Assembly (NCBI RefSeq): GCF_001757995.1
Contig: NZ_LXLV01000010.1
Coordinates: 1-64,000 of the forward strand
Origin: Bacillus mycoides
GTDB taxonomy: Bacteria > Bacillota > Bacilli > Bacillales > Bacillaceae_G
Direction of reading: 5' to 3'
DNA: 64,000 nt
Shown: in pieces, positions 6,905 through 15,863 of the stretch
Numbering within the stretch: the stretch's first letter is position 1
Layout of the letters: the number at the start of each line of letters is the position of its first letter
Notes under the pieces: generated by a model
Database searches by the model: none
The model's input: the letters and a program-made list of their open reading frames with translations, nothing else
Told to the model about the DNA's origin: nothing
Program-made: the position numbers and the translations under genes

Positions 6905-8047
6905 ATGGACTTTGAACAATTAAAGCAAGATGTAATTGCGTATAGTAAAACGATTGGTATAGATAAAATAGGTTTTGCCAGTGCTTCACCATTTGAGGAA
7001 TTAAAGCAGCGTCTAATCCAGCAACAACAATTGAATTATCAGTCTGGATTCGAAGAGCCTGATATAGAGAAGAGAACGAATCCACAGCTATTGTTACCTG
7101 GTGCGAAATCAATCATTGCGATTGCTTTAGCATATCCTTCAAAATTAAAAAACGCACCATTAAGTAAACGAGGAGAACGTCGTGGGATTTTTTGCCGTGC
7201 TTCTTGGGGCCAAGATTATCACCTTGTTTTACGAGATCGTTTGCAAAAGTTAGAGGCGTATTTAATCGAAAAGCTTCCGGATATAGAAGTGAAATCAATG
7301 GTTGATACAGGGGAGCTAAGTGATCGAGCTGTTTCAGAGCGTGCCGGTATTGGATGGAGCGGTAAGAACTGCGCTATTATTACGCCGGAATTTGGTTCGT
7401 ATGTATACTTAGGAGAAATGATTACGAATGTTCCATTCCCTCCCGATCGGCCAATAGAAGATCAATGTGGAAGTTGTACGAAATGTATTGATATTTGTCC
7501 TACAGGTGCTTTAGTACAAGGCGGCCAGTTGGACTCGAAGAAATGTATTGCATTTTTAACACAGACAAAAGGGTTTCTGCCTGAAGAATATCGCGATAAA
7601 ATAGGAAACCGTATATATGGATGTGATACGTGTCAGACCGTTTGTCCGAAAAATAAAGGAATGGATTTCCACAACCATCCTGAGATGGAGCCTGATCCTG
7701 AATTAGTTAAACCATTATTAACACCACTTTTAACGATTAGTAATCGTGATTTTAAAGAGAAGTATGGAATTATGTCTGGTTCATGGAGAGGTAAAAAGCC
7801 ATTGCAACGAAATGCTATTTTAGCACTTGCACATTTTAAAGAAGCAGCAGCAATTCCTGATTTAATTGGTGTTATGAAAGATGATCCAAGACCAGTACTT
7901 CGCGGAACAGCAGCATGGGCACTTGGGAAAATTGGCGGAGATGGAGTAGGCGAAGCAATTGAAAAAGCGATGGAACGTGAGAAAGATGAAGAGGTTCTTC
8001 ATGAAATGAATCGTGGACTTGAATTGTTAGCACAGAAAAAAGAGTAG
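6905..8047 (+). CDS. queG: epoxyqueuosine reductase QueG
   Basis: A 380-residue cobalamin-dependent iron-sulfur enzyme for the last step of queuosine synthesis at tRNA position 34 (epoxyqueuosine to queuosine). It has the N-terminal DUF1730 region, two [4Fe-4S] cysteine groups (CGSCTKCIDICPTG and CDTCQTVCPKNKG) and C-terminal HEAT-like repeats (about residues 298-375), the usual Bacillus QueG architecture. The start at ATG 6905 follows GGAGGAGG; an in-frame TTG at 6899 is too near the site. It heads the queG-yhbB-trmL cluster, the same order as yhbA-yhbB-cspR in B. subtilis. Confidence 0.95.
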   Translation: MDFEQLKQDVIAYSKTIGIDKIGFASASPFEELKQRLIQQQQLNYQSGFEEPDIEKRTNPQLLLPGAKSIIAIALAYPSKLKNAPLSKRGERRGIFCRASWGQDYHLVLRDRLQKLEAYLIEKLPDIEVKSMVDTGELSDRAVSERAGIGWSGKNCAIITPEFGSYVYLGEMITNVPFPPDRPIEDQCGSCTKCIDICPTGALVQGGQLDSKKCIAFLTQTKGFLPEEYRDKIGNRIYGCDTCQTVCPKNKGMDFHNHPEMEPDPELVKPLLTPLLTISNRDFKEKYGIMSGSWRGKKPLQRNAILALAHFKEAAAIPDLIGVMKDDPRPVLRGTAAWALGKIGGDGVGEAIEKAMEREKDEEVLHEMNRGLELLAQKKE

Positions 8048-8091
8048 ATAATATCTCCCTTTTTCATATTGTAATATGGGAGGGAGACTGA

Positions 8092-8979
8092 ATGGTTGTA
8101 AAAGTGAGTATTGAGAAGCAAGTGCAACAGTTTTTAGCATATATAACAGAGAAACGAACTGATGTGGATGGTATTGCTGAAGATTTATTACAAATAGCGC
8201 AGAGAAAGAAACAATTGTTTCAAAAACGTAGTGCAGATATAGTGAAAGCAACTGCAGATATTTCTTTCATTAGACAATTAAATAGTGATGAGCATCAAGA
8301 AATTGATTATCAAATACACTTGAAATATTTAATTAAGCATAAAGAATTATTTTATATCGAAGAGGAACAATTAAAACGACGAGTTTGTTTAAAAAATAGT
8401 TGTATAATAGATGATTATGCTCTTGAAGCGTCAGAAGAAATAGGAATAGGTGAAACGTTAGAACGGGAAGTCACGAAAGAAAAATACGGTTCATATCAAT
8501 ATAATCGTTTAGAGGCAGTGAAATATGCAGAGCGTTGGTGGGATGATCGCAATCCTGCATACCGTAATTTTCCTGATAATTGTACAAATTTCATTTCACA
8601 ATGTCTGCACACTGGAGAAGTACCAATGAACGGACATCCTAACATTCGTAAAGGGTGGTGGCAAAGGGGAAACCAGTGGAGTTGGAGCTGGGCTGTAGCA
8701 CACTCTTTTTATTGGTATTTGTCAGGTGCTACAACAGGGCTTCGAGCAGAAGCAGTAGAAAAGCCAGAAGACCTTATTCTTGGCGATGTAATTGCGTATG
8801 ATTTTGAGGATGATGGTAGGTGGAATCATACTACAATTGTAGTAGCAAAAGACGCAGATGGTATGCCGCTTGTAAATGCACATTCAGCGAATAGCCGCAG
8901 GCGTTATTGGAACTATGAAGACTCTAGTAAATATACACCACAAATGAAATATAAATTCTTTCATATTATTAATGGGTAG
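8092..8979 (+). CDS. putative amidase-domain protein (YhbB-like)
   Basis: A 295-residue protein with a C-terminal NlpC/P60-like Amidase_6 domain (about residues 140-295). The probable catalytic cysteine is in NFPDNCTNFISQC, a conserved WWQRGNQWSWSW block follows, and a histidine lies in DGRWNHTTIVV. The N-terminal half is charged, with predicted coiled helices. No signal peptide is seen, so despite the wall-amidase fold its place of action is unclear. It lies between queG and trmL as in B. subtilis. Substrate not known. Confidence 0.8.
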   Translation: MVVKVSIEKQVQQFLAYITEKRTDVDGIAEDLLQIAQRKKQLFQKRSADIVKATADISFIRQLNSDEHQEIDYQIHLKYLIKHKELFYIEEEQLKRRVCLKNSCIIDDYALEASEEIGIGETLEREVTKEKYGSYQYNRLEAVKYAERWWDDRNPAYRNFPDNCTNFISQCLHTGEVPMNGHPNIRKGWWQRGNQWSWSWAVAHSFYWYLSGATTGLRAEAVEKPEDLILGDVIAYDFEDDGRWNHTTIVVAKDADGMPLVNAHSANSRRRYWNYEDSSKYTPQMKYKFFHIING

Positions 8980-9037
8980 AGATTTTTCGTTCAAGTGGTA
9001 TAATACGTAGTAGACAAAAAATAGAGGTGAATATCGC

Positions 9038-9526
9038 GTGGGAGTACATGTTGTTTTATATCAACCAGAAATTCCAGCAAATACAGGAAATATTGCACGT
9101 ACTTGTGCAGCAACTGGAACAGAGTTACATTTGATTAGACCGCTTGGATTTTCAACGGATGACAAAATGTTAAAGCGTGCAGGACTAGATTATTGGCAGC
9201 ACGTAAAAGTTACGTATTATGATTCAATCGAAGAATTTTATGAGAAAAATAAAGATGGTGAATTCTTCTATTTAACAAAGTATGGCGAGAAAGCTCATAC
9301 AGCATTTGATTATAGCAAACGTGAGAAGGATTACTATTTCGTATTTGGAAGAGAAACAAATGGATTACCAGCTAATGTAATTGAAGAAAACTTCGATCAT
9401 TGTTTACGTATTCCAATGACGGATAAAGTACGTTCATTAAATTTATCTAATACAGCAGCAATTTTAATTTATGAAGCGTTCCGTCAACAAAATTATCCAG
9501 GATTAGATTTAGAAATCGTTTATTAA
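9038..9526 (+). CDS. trmL: tRNA (cytidine/uridine-34 2'-O)-methyltransferase TrmL
   Basis: A 162-residue SPOUT-class RNA methyltransferase (CspR in B. subtilis) that 2'-O-methylates the wobble base of tRNA-Leu. The motifs are typical: PEIPANTGNIARTCAATG at the N-terminus, FGRETNGLP for SAM binding in the knot, and IPMTDKVRSLNLSNTAAI at the C-terminus. The GTG start at 9038 is preceded by TAGAGGTGA. Last gene of the queG cluster, which groups two wobble-position modification enzymes. Terminator at 9525. Confidence 0.95.
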   Translation: MGVHVVLYQPEIPANTGNIARTCAATGTELHLIRPLGFSTDDKMLKRAGLDYWQHVKVTYYDSIEEFYEKNKDGEFFYLTKYGEKAHTAFDYSKREKDYYFVFGRETNGLPANVIEENFDHCLRIPMTDKVRSLNLSNTAAILIYEAFRQQNYPGLDLEIVY

Positions 9527-9550
9527 AAGTCGCCATTTGGCGACTTTTTT
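9525..9550 (+). terminator. terminator of trmL
   Basis: AAAAGTCGCC-attt-GGCGACTTTTTT. Confidence 0.9.
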
Positions 9551-9650
9551 ATTTTTTTAAAAAATATGTAATCATACATTTTAAAAAAGGTACATATTCA
9601 TATAGAATGAGATATATGAATAAAAATAGATAAGACGGGTTGAGATAAAT

Positions 9651-11720
9651 ATGAAGGAACAATATAATAATCAAAATACCTTTTTAAGTATGATAGATAT
9701 GGATTTAGTAAGACAGGGACTGTTACATGCTATTCAAGATTTAGTGTTTATTGTGAAAGTTATTGATGATGAAACTTTTAAATATATCTATGTAAATAAA
9801 ATAGGAATGGATCACGCCAGGCTAGGGAAAGAATGTTATGGAAAAACTTTTGCAGAAGTATTACCAGAAGATACGGCAAGGTTATTGCAAGGACAGTATG
9901 CAAAAGTAATGAGAGAAGCGAGAGCAATTACATTTTGTGATGTAATTAGTTTGCCAACTGGTGATATACATTATGAATCTTCACTTAATCCAGTATGCGA
10001 TGTAAATGGAACATGTCAGTTTATTATTTGTATTACTAGAGATATTACAGCACAGGTTAAGAAAAAAGTGGAAATAGAAGAAAAACAAATGTTATTTAAG
10101 TCATTACTAGAATATAATAATGATTCCATTATATCTGTAGATTCTATTGGAAGAATTACATATGCAAATCCAGCAACTTATGAAATTTTTGGGTATCGAT
10201 ATGAAGAGTTAAAGGACCAATTTATTTTTCAGTTTATAAATAAAGAATATGAAAAAACTTTTCAAATTATATTTAAAAATGCTTTACAGGGAAGAGCAAA
10301 ACAAATTGTTGCAAAGAAATACATTAATAAAGAAGGATATGAACTTTATATTTCCGTGAGGACAATCCCCATTATTGTGAATAGTGAAATCGTCGGGGTG
10401 TACATTGTTACGAGGGATGTTACGAGGCAAGTATTAAATGAGATGAAAACAGAATATTTGGCTTACTTCGATCAGTTAACGGGGTTAATGAATAGAATAT
10501 CATGTACAAATAAGCTAAATGAATTTTTAGCTGAGAATAAAGAATTCGCATTGGTTTTTATAGATTTGGATGAATTTCACCTTATTAATGATACATTTGG
10601 TCATAAAGAAGGGGATCAAGTATTAAAAAAAGTTACTGAATGCCTACGGGAACTAAAAATAGAAGATATGCATTTATTTAGAGAACACGATGATCAATTT
10701 GTTATGTTAATAGAAAATATAACGAAAGAACGCGTAGAGGTAGTTGCACAAACAATATTAAAAAAAATTAGTGAGCATTTTGTAATAGAAAAAGAGGATG
10801 TTTATTTGAGTGCATCAATTGGGATTATAATGGCCCCAGAAGATGGAATGGATGAAAAAATGCTTTTCCAAAGAGTTGACGCAGCTTTGGAAAAAGCAAA
10901 GGAAAAAGGAAAAGGGTATTATCATTTTTATTGTAGTGGATTAGATTGTGAACGTGAACAAAGGTTTATAATGGAGAATCAGTTACATCGTGCTATAGAG
11001 AAAAATGAATTTTTCCTATATTATCAACCTCAAATTAATATTGAAACGGGAAAGATAGCCAGTATGGAAGCCTTAATAAGGTGGGAGAATAAAGAGCTAG
11101 GTTTTGTCTCGCCAAATCAATTTATCCCACTTGCTGAAAGAACAGGATTTATTATTAAACTTGATGAATGGGTAGTACATCAAGTTTGTGAGCAAATACG
11201 TGAATGGTTAAATAAAGGATATGAAGTTGTACCAATTGCAGTTAATATTTCAGCTAGACATTTTCGTTCTATTACATTAATAGAGATGATTACACGCGCT
11301 TTAAATAAGTACGATGTCCCTCCTCATTTATTAGCAATAGAAGTTACAGAAGGGGCTCTTATACATAAAGATTTATCGAAAAGAGTGTTATTGCAGTTAA
11401 AAGAACAAAATTTAAAGATTCATTTAGATGACTTTGGAACGGGATATTCATCTTTAAGTTATTTAAAAACATATCCGATTGATACGTTAAAAATTGATCG
11501 TTCTTTTATGGAAGGTATATATAAAGATGAAAGAGATTCGAATATTACGGCTGCAATTATTCATTTAGCACATACTCTAGGGTTAAATGTAATTGCAGAA
11601 GGAGTAGAAAAGGCGGAACAAATACAATTTTTAAAGGAAAAGAATGTGAAAATTGTACAAGGTTATTTTTATAATCGCCCTTTATCGATATACGATGTAG
11701 AAAATATTTATTTTAAATAG
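9651..11720 (+). CDS. PAS-PAS-degenerate GGDEF-EAL c-di-GMP phosphodiesterase
   Basis: A 689-residue soluble signalling protein. Two PAS domains (about residues 15-130 and 140-262) precede a GGDEF-type domain (about 265-425) and an EAL domain (about 435-688). The GGDEF signature is replaced by HDDQF within LFREHDDQFVML, so cyclase activity is unlikely, although the DLDEFHLINDTFGH part is kept. The EAL domain keeps the expected residues: MEALIRW, NISARHF, EVTEG, LDDFGTGYSS, KIDRSF, IAEGVE and QGYFYNRP. It should therefore break down c-di-GMP, with the worn GGDEF possibly sensing GTP. No membrane segments. Monocistronic, with a bidirectional terminator at 11736. Confidence 0.9.
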   Translation: MKEQYNNQNTFLSMIDMDLVRQGLLHAIQDLVFIVKVIDDETFKYIYVNKIGMDHARLGKECYGKTFAEVLPEDTARLLQGQYAKVMREARAITFCDVISLPTGDIHYESSLNPVCDVNGTCQFIICITRDITAQVKKKVEIEEKQMLFKSLLEYNNDSIISVDSIGRITYANPATYEIFGYRYEELKDQFIFQFINKEYEKTFQIIFKNALQGRAKQIVAKKYINKEGYELYISVRTIPIIVNSEIVGVYIVTRDVTRQVLNEMKTEYLAYFDQLTGLMNRISCTNKLNEFLAENKEFALVFIDLDEFHLINDTFGHKEGDQVLKKVTECLRELKIEDMHLFREHDDQFVMLIENITKERVEVVAQTILKKISEHFVIEKEDVYLSASIGIIMAPEDGMDEKMLFQRVDAALEKAKEKGKGYYHFYCSGLDCEREQRFIMENQLHRAIEKNEFFLYYQPQINIETGKIASMEALIRWENKELGFVSPNQFIPLAERTGFIIKLDEWVVHQVCEQIREWLNKGYEVVPIAVNISARHFRSITLIEMITRALNKYDVPPHLLAIEVTEGALIHKDLSKRVLLQLKEQNLKIHLDDFGTGYSSLSYLKTYPIDTLKIDRSFMEGIYKDERDSNITAAIIHLAHTLGLNVIAEGVEKAEQIQFLKEKNVKIVQGYFYNRPLSIYDVENIYFK

Positions 11721-11735
11721 TGTATAAAAAACAAG

Positions 11736-11771
11736 AAAAAAAGTGATGTGCTGAAAAGCACATCACTTTTT
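11736..11771. terminator. bidirectional terminator
   Basis: AAAAAGTGATGTGCT-gaaa-AGCACATCACTTTTT, a perfect 15-bp stem. It ends the EAL gene on + and overlaps the stop codon of the small gene at 11763 on -. Confidence 0.9.
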
Positions 11772-11858
11772 ATGTGTACCTGGCTTATCGTTATAACCAG
11801 ATGTAAAAATAGCTGTAAGAAATGTGAGTGATACACCTAAAATTAATAATAACTTCAT
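11763..11858 (-). CDS. 31-residue putative exported peptide
   Basis: A tiny gene with a strong AAGGAGG site 7-8 bases before its ATG (11858), in a 400-bp gap between the EAL gene and prkA. The product starts MKLLLILGVSLTFLTAIFTS and ends GYNDKPGTHKK: a hydrophobic signal-like stretch followed by a short polar, basic tail. It ends in a shared perfect terminator. The layout recalls precursors of Phr/PapR-type signalling peptides, but no cognate RNPP receptor is adjacent, so that role is only a possibility. It could equally be a one-helix membrane peptide. Confidence 0.6.
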   Translation of the reverse strand: MKLLLILGVSLTFLTAIFTSGYNDKPGTHKK

Positions 11859-12051
11859 ACTAATTTCCTCCTTACTTTTTCGGTTTACGAATCCTATTTG
11901 TGAATCGAAATGTATGTAAGGTTCCTAGAAGAAAAGAATTTATTTACAATGAATAGTAGCGTGAAAACTTTAATACCTTTATTATACAGAATTTTCTTTG
12001 AATTTTGGAGAGAATTTTATAGCGCTATTATATATTTCGTTTTGATTTAAA

Positions 12052-12080
12052 GAATGTTTAAGGACATCCTAGCATACCTT
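12052..12080 (+). promoter_or_regulatory. probable SigE promoter of prkA
   Basis: GAATGTT (12052-12058), a 14-bp spacer and CATACCTT (12073-12080) resemble the sporulation SigE consensus KMATATT-N14-CATACAHT. prkA is SigE-dependent in B. subtilis. Assigned by eye. Confidence 0.5.
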
Positions 12081-12123
12081 TTATAATAATCCGATTGAAC
12101 AAGGAGATGGGGGAGGAGCTATA

Positions 12124-14019
12124 ATGGATATTCTAAAGAAGATTGAACAATATCGGGAAGCAGAAGAACGTTTACAATGGGAAGGTACGTTTGCGGAGTA
12201 TTTGGAGCTTGTGAAAGAAAGACCATGGGTGGCTCAAACAGCACACTCTCGCATTTACAATATGATAAAAGATGCTGGAATTGAAGAAGTTGATGGTAGA
12301 AGAAAATATAACTTCTTTAGTAATCAGCTATTTGGATTAGAGGATGCTTTAGAACGCCTTGTGGAAGAATATTTTCATCCATCTGCAAAACGATTAGATG
12401 TTAGAAAACGTATTTTGTTATTAATGGGGCCTGTTAGTGGGGGGAAATCAACATTAGTTACGATGTTGAAACGAGGATTAGAAACATATTCACGAACAGA
12501 TCGTGGAGCAATTTTTGCAATAAAAGGCTGCCCAATGCATGAAGATCCACTTCATTTAATTCCGCAACATTTACGGAATGATTTCTTTGATGAGTATGGA
12601 GTAAGAATTGAAGGGAATTTATCACCATTAAATGTTATGCGTCTAGAGCAAGAATATGGGTCAAGAATTGAGGATGTAGTTGTAGAGCGTATTTTCTTCT
12701 CTGAAGATCGCCGTACAGGAATTGGTACATTTAGTCCTTCTGATCCAAAATCACAAGATATTGCCGATTTAACAGGTAGTCTAGACTTTTCTACAATTGC
12801 AGAATACGGTTCGGAATCAGATCCTCGTGCATATCGATTTGATGGAGAATTAAATAAGGCGAACCGCGGCATGATGGAATTCCAAGAGATGTTAAAATGT
12901 GATGAGAAATTTTTATGGCATTTACTATCGCTTACACAAGAAGGGAATTTTAAAGCAGGAAGATTTGCGCTTATTTCAGCAGATGAATTAATTGTAGCGC
13001 ATACAAATGAAACAGAGTATCGTTCCTTCATAGCAAATAAGAAAAATGAAGCATTGCATTCACGTATTATTGTAATGCCGGTTCCATATAATTTACGGGT
13101 TAGTGAAGAAGAACATATTTATGAAAAAATGATTCGTGAAAGTGATGTGTCCAATGTTCATATTGCACCGCATACACTTCGCGTTGCAGCAATGTTTACT
13201 ATTTTAACTCGTTTAAAAGACCCGAAGCGTCCGGATATTGATTTAATTAAAAAGATGCGTTTATATGATGGAGAAACGGTAGAAGGGTATAATGCGATCG
13301 ATGTAGAGGAGCTGCAACGTGAATATCAAGATGAAGGTATGAAGGGGATTGATCCTCGTTATGTCATTAACCGAATCTCTTCTACAATTATTCGAAAAGA
13401 GGTACCATCTATTAATGCACTAGATGTACTGAGATCGTTAAAAGACGGATTGGATCAGCACCCGTCAATTAGTAGTGAAGACCGAGAGCGCTATATGAAT
13501 TTCATCTCATTAGCGAGAAAAGAATACGATGAAATTGCTAAGAAAGAAGTACAAAAAGCATTTGTTTATTCATACGAAGAATCAGCTAAGACACTTATGG
13601 ATAATTACTTAGATAACGTCGAAGCATACTGCAATAAATCAAAATTACGTGATCCGTTAACTGGTGAAGAAATGAGCCCAGATGAAAAACTTATGCGTTC
13701 AATTGAAGAGCAAATTGGAATTTCAGAAAATGCTAAGAAAGCATTCCGTGAAGAAATTTTAATTCGTATTTCTGCGTATGCACGTAAAGGAAAACGCTTT
13801 GATTATAATTCACACGAACGTCTTCGTGAAGCGATTCAGAAAAAACTATTTGCTGATTTAAAAGATATAGTGAAAATTACAACATCAACGAAAACGCCAG
13901 ATGAAAATCAGCTTAAGAAAATCAATGATGTTGTTGCACGCTTAATTGATGAGCATGGATATAATTCTTCATCTGCGAATGAATTGTTACGCTATGTAGG
14001 TAGTTTGTTAAATCGATAG
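12124..14019 (+). CDS. prkA: PrkA, AAA+ serine kinase/protease-like sporulation protein
   Basis: A 631-residue PrkA. It was originally described as a serine protein kinase and has more recently been proposed to act as an AAA+ protease-like factor promoting sporulation. An N-terminal AAA+ module contains the Walker A motif GPVSGGKST (residues 102-110), and the C-terminal PrkA domain is present to the end. Length matches B. subtilis PrkA. RBS GGGGGAGGAG-like before ATG 12124. yhbH follows on the same strand after a terminator, the usual partner in prkA-yhbH-spoVR groupings; spoVR is not adjacent here. A SigE-like promoter lies at 12052. Confidence 0.95.
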   Translation: MDILKKIEQYREAEERLQWEGTFAEYLELVKERPWVAQTAHSRIYNMIKDAGIEEVDGRRKYNFFSNQLFGLEDALERLVEEYFHPSAKRLDVRKRILLLMGPVSGGKSTLVTMLKRGLETYSRTDRGAIFAIKGCPMHEDPLHLIPQHLRNDFFDEYGVRIEGNLSPLNVMRLEQEYGSRIEDVVVERIFFSEDRRTGIGTFSPSDPKSQDIADLTGSLDFSTIAEYGSESDPRAYRFDGELNKANRGMMEFQEMLKCDEKFLWHLLSLTQEGNFKAGRFALISADELIVAHTNETEYRSFIANKKNEALHSRIIVMPVPYNLRVSEEEHIYEKMIRESDVSNVHIAPHTLRVAAMFTILTRLKDPKRPDIDLIKKMRLYDGETVEGYNAIDVEELQREYQDEGMKGIDPRYVINRISSTIIRKEVPSINALDVLRSLKDGLDQHPSISSEDRERYMNFISLARKEYDEIAKKEVQKAFVYSYEESAKTLMDNYLDNVEAYCNKSKLRDPLTGEEMSPDEKLMRSIEEQIGISENAKKAFREEILIRISAYARKGKRFDYNSHERLREAIQKKLFADLKDIVKITTSTKTPDENQLKKINDVVARLIDEHGYNSSSANELLRYVGSLLNR

Positions 14020-14023
14020 TTTG

Positions 14024-14067
14024 ATAACAAAACGCTGTCTCTTGTTCTTGGGACGGCGTTTTGTTAT
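14024..14067 (+). terminator. terminator of prkA
   Basis: ATAACAAAACGCTGTC and GGACGGCGTTTTGTTAT form a long stem with a T-rich end. Confidence 0.85.
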
Positions 14068-14200
14068 CTATTGATACGTGTGAAAAGTGTCATAGCTTGT
14101 CCAAATATAATAAATTAAGATGCGATTTTATGAATTTATTGTCAATTATTTTTACAATATGCATATGATAGAGTAACCAACCATTCATACGAAAAAAGCC

Positions 14201-14253
14201 AACACAATACAATATGTTGCAATACGAAAATGTGTGCAACAATGCATTGTGTT
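14201..14253. repeat. imperfect long inverted repeat between prkA and yhbH
   Basis: AACACAATACAATATGTTGCA faces TGCAACAATGCATTGTGTT across a short loop. TTTCTTTCTT follows. It lies within the 449-bp prkA-yhbH gap, in which I see no other gene. It could be a terminator-like or regulatory hairpin. Confidence 0.5.
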
Positions 14254-14468
14254 TCTTTCTTATCAACGGCTGAATATTTCTTTCTATTATGTGAGTGGCA
14301 AAATTTTGTTTAAGATGCTCGGAGTATTGTATGAAAAACGCTATATATGTTTATGGGATGATTTTCGATGAACAGTTATTTTTCAAATATTCTAGTTACG
14401 CACACTAGAAAATAAAATTATAGATTGCTGTTCATAAGAGAAAACAAATACAGTAAGGAGGGAAAGGC

Positions 14469-15644
14469 ATGGGCGAAGAAAATCAACCAAACTATACAAT
14501 TTCACAGGAAAACTGGTCCCTCCATCGCAAAGGATATGACGACCAACAACGCCATCAAGAAAAAGTACAAGAGGCAATTAAAAATAATTTACCAGATCTT
14601 GTAACAGAAGAAAATATTGTTATGTCTAATGGTAGGGATGTTGTGAAAATACCAATTCGTTCCTTAGATGAATATAAGATTAGATACAATTATGATAAAA
14701 ATAAACATGTTGGGCAAGGAAACGGTGACAGCAAAGTTGGAGATGTCGTTGCGAGAGATGGATCAGGTGGTCAAAAGCAGAAAGGACCAGGAAAAGGGCA
14801 AGGGGCAGGAGATGCAGCTGGAGAAGATTATTATGAAGCAGAAGTCTCAATTTTAGAATTGGAGCAAGCGTTTTTCAAAGAGTTAGAGTTGCCTAATTTA
14901 AAGAGAAAAGAACTGGATGAAAACCGGATTGAACACATTGAATTTAATGATATTAGAAAAACAGGATTATGGGGAAATATCGATAAGAAACGAACGATGA
15001 TATCTGCATATAAACGAAATGCAATGCGTGGTAAAGCATCTTTCCATCCAATTCATCAAGAAGATTTAAAGTTCCGTACCTGGAATGAAGTGTTAAAGCC
15101 AGATTCAAAAGCTGTTGTATTAGCGATGATGGATACGAGTGGATCGATGGGAATATGGGAGAAGTATATGGCACGTAGCTTCTTTTTCTGGATGACAAGA
15201 TTTTTACGCACAAAGTATGAAACTGTAGACATTGAGTTTATTGCTCACCATACGGAAGCGAAGGTCGTCACAGAAGAAGAGTTTTTCTCAAAAGGAGAAA
15301 GTGGCGGAACGATCTGTTCTTCCGTATACAAAAAAGCACTTGAGTTAATCGATAATAAATATTCACCAGACCGTTATAATATTTATCCATTCCATTTTTC
15401 AGACGGTGATAATTTAACTTCGGATAATGCTAGATGCGTAAAGCTTGTGGAAGAGTTGATGAAGAAGTGTAATATGTTTGGGTATGGGGAAGTGAATCAG
15501 TACAACCGCCATAGTACACTTATGTCAGCCTACAAAAACATTAAAGATGAGAATTTCAGATATTATATTTTAAAGCAAAAAGCAGATGTATTTCATGCAA
15601 TGAAAAGCTTTTTTAAAGAAGAATCAGGAGAGAAAATGGCATAA
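14469..15644 (+). CDS. yhbH: sporulation protein YhbH (DUF444)
   Basis: A 391-residue member of the YhbH/DUF444 family, needed for normal sporulation in B. subtilis; its molecular role is not settled. The N-terminal third is charged with a Gly/Lys/Gln-rich linker (about residues 88-118). The C-terminal part is von Willebrand A-like, with a MIDAS-type DTSGSMG at residues 222-228 and a FSDGDN block at about 315. A strong AAGGAGGG site precedes ATG 14469. Intact and the expected length. Terminator at 15643. Confidence 0.94.
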   Translation: MGEENQPNYTISQENWSLHRKGYDDQQRHQEKVQEAIKNNLPDLVTEENIVMSNGRDVVKIPIRSLDEYKIRYNYDKNKHVGQGNGDSKVGDVVARDGSGGQKQKGPGKGQGAGDAAGEDYYEAEVSILELEQAFFKELELPNLKRKELDENRIEHIEFNDIRKTGLWGNIDKKRTMISAYKRNAMRGKASFHPIHQEDLKFRTWNEVLKPDSKAVVLAMMDTSGSMGIWEKYMARSFFFWMTRFLRTKYETVDIEFIAHHTEAKVVTEEEFFSKGESGGTICSSVYKKALELIDNKYSPDRYNIYPFHFSDGDNLTSDNARCVKLVEELMKKCNMFGYGEVNQYNRHSTLMSAYKNIKDENFRYYILKQKADVFHAMKSFFKEESGEKMA

Positions 15645-15669
15645 CCCCTTGTAAAAGGGGTTATTTTTT
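15643..15669 (+). terminator. terminator of yhbH
   Basis: AACCCCTT-gtaa-AAGGGGTT followed by ATTTTTT. Confidence 0.85.
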
Positions 15670-15682
15670 GTAAACTTTTTAT

Positions 15683-15769
15683 CCCGCATTAACTGCCCGT
15701 AAAAGCCCGATTGGTGAGGGCTAATAATCAGAGGGGGATGGACAAGACCCCTTCTGATTAAAGTTTCAC
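15683..15769 (+). repeat. bcr1-like repeat, 87-bp form
   Basis: Runs from CCCGCATTAACTGCCCG through GATTGGTGAGGGCTAATAATC and an ATCAG/CTGAT hairpin to GTTTCAC. TTTAT stands directly on both sides (15678-15682 and 15770-15774), a target-site duplication. It lacks the left arm of the 147-bp form at 60488. Confidence 0.85.
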
Positions 15770-15789
15770 TTTATTTTTTAGTTTACAAT

Positions 15790-15808
15790 GATATTGAAAA
15801 TCATTATC
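15790..15808 (+). promoter_or_regulatory. Fur box
   Basis: GATATTGAAAATCATTATC matches the 19-bp Fur consensus GATAATGATTATCATTATC at 16 of 19 positions. It lies 56 bp before the NEAT/LRR gene, as expected for iron-repressed haem-uptake surface proteins. Confidence 0.75.
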
Positions 15809-15863
15809 ATTTATTCGAGAAATGATTACATTTTGATTTATATATTTCGGAGGAGATGTAAAG

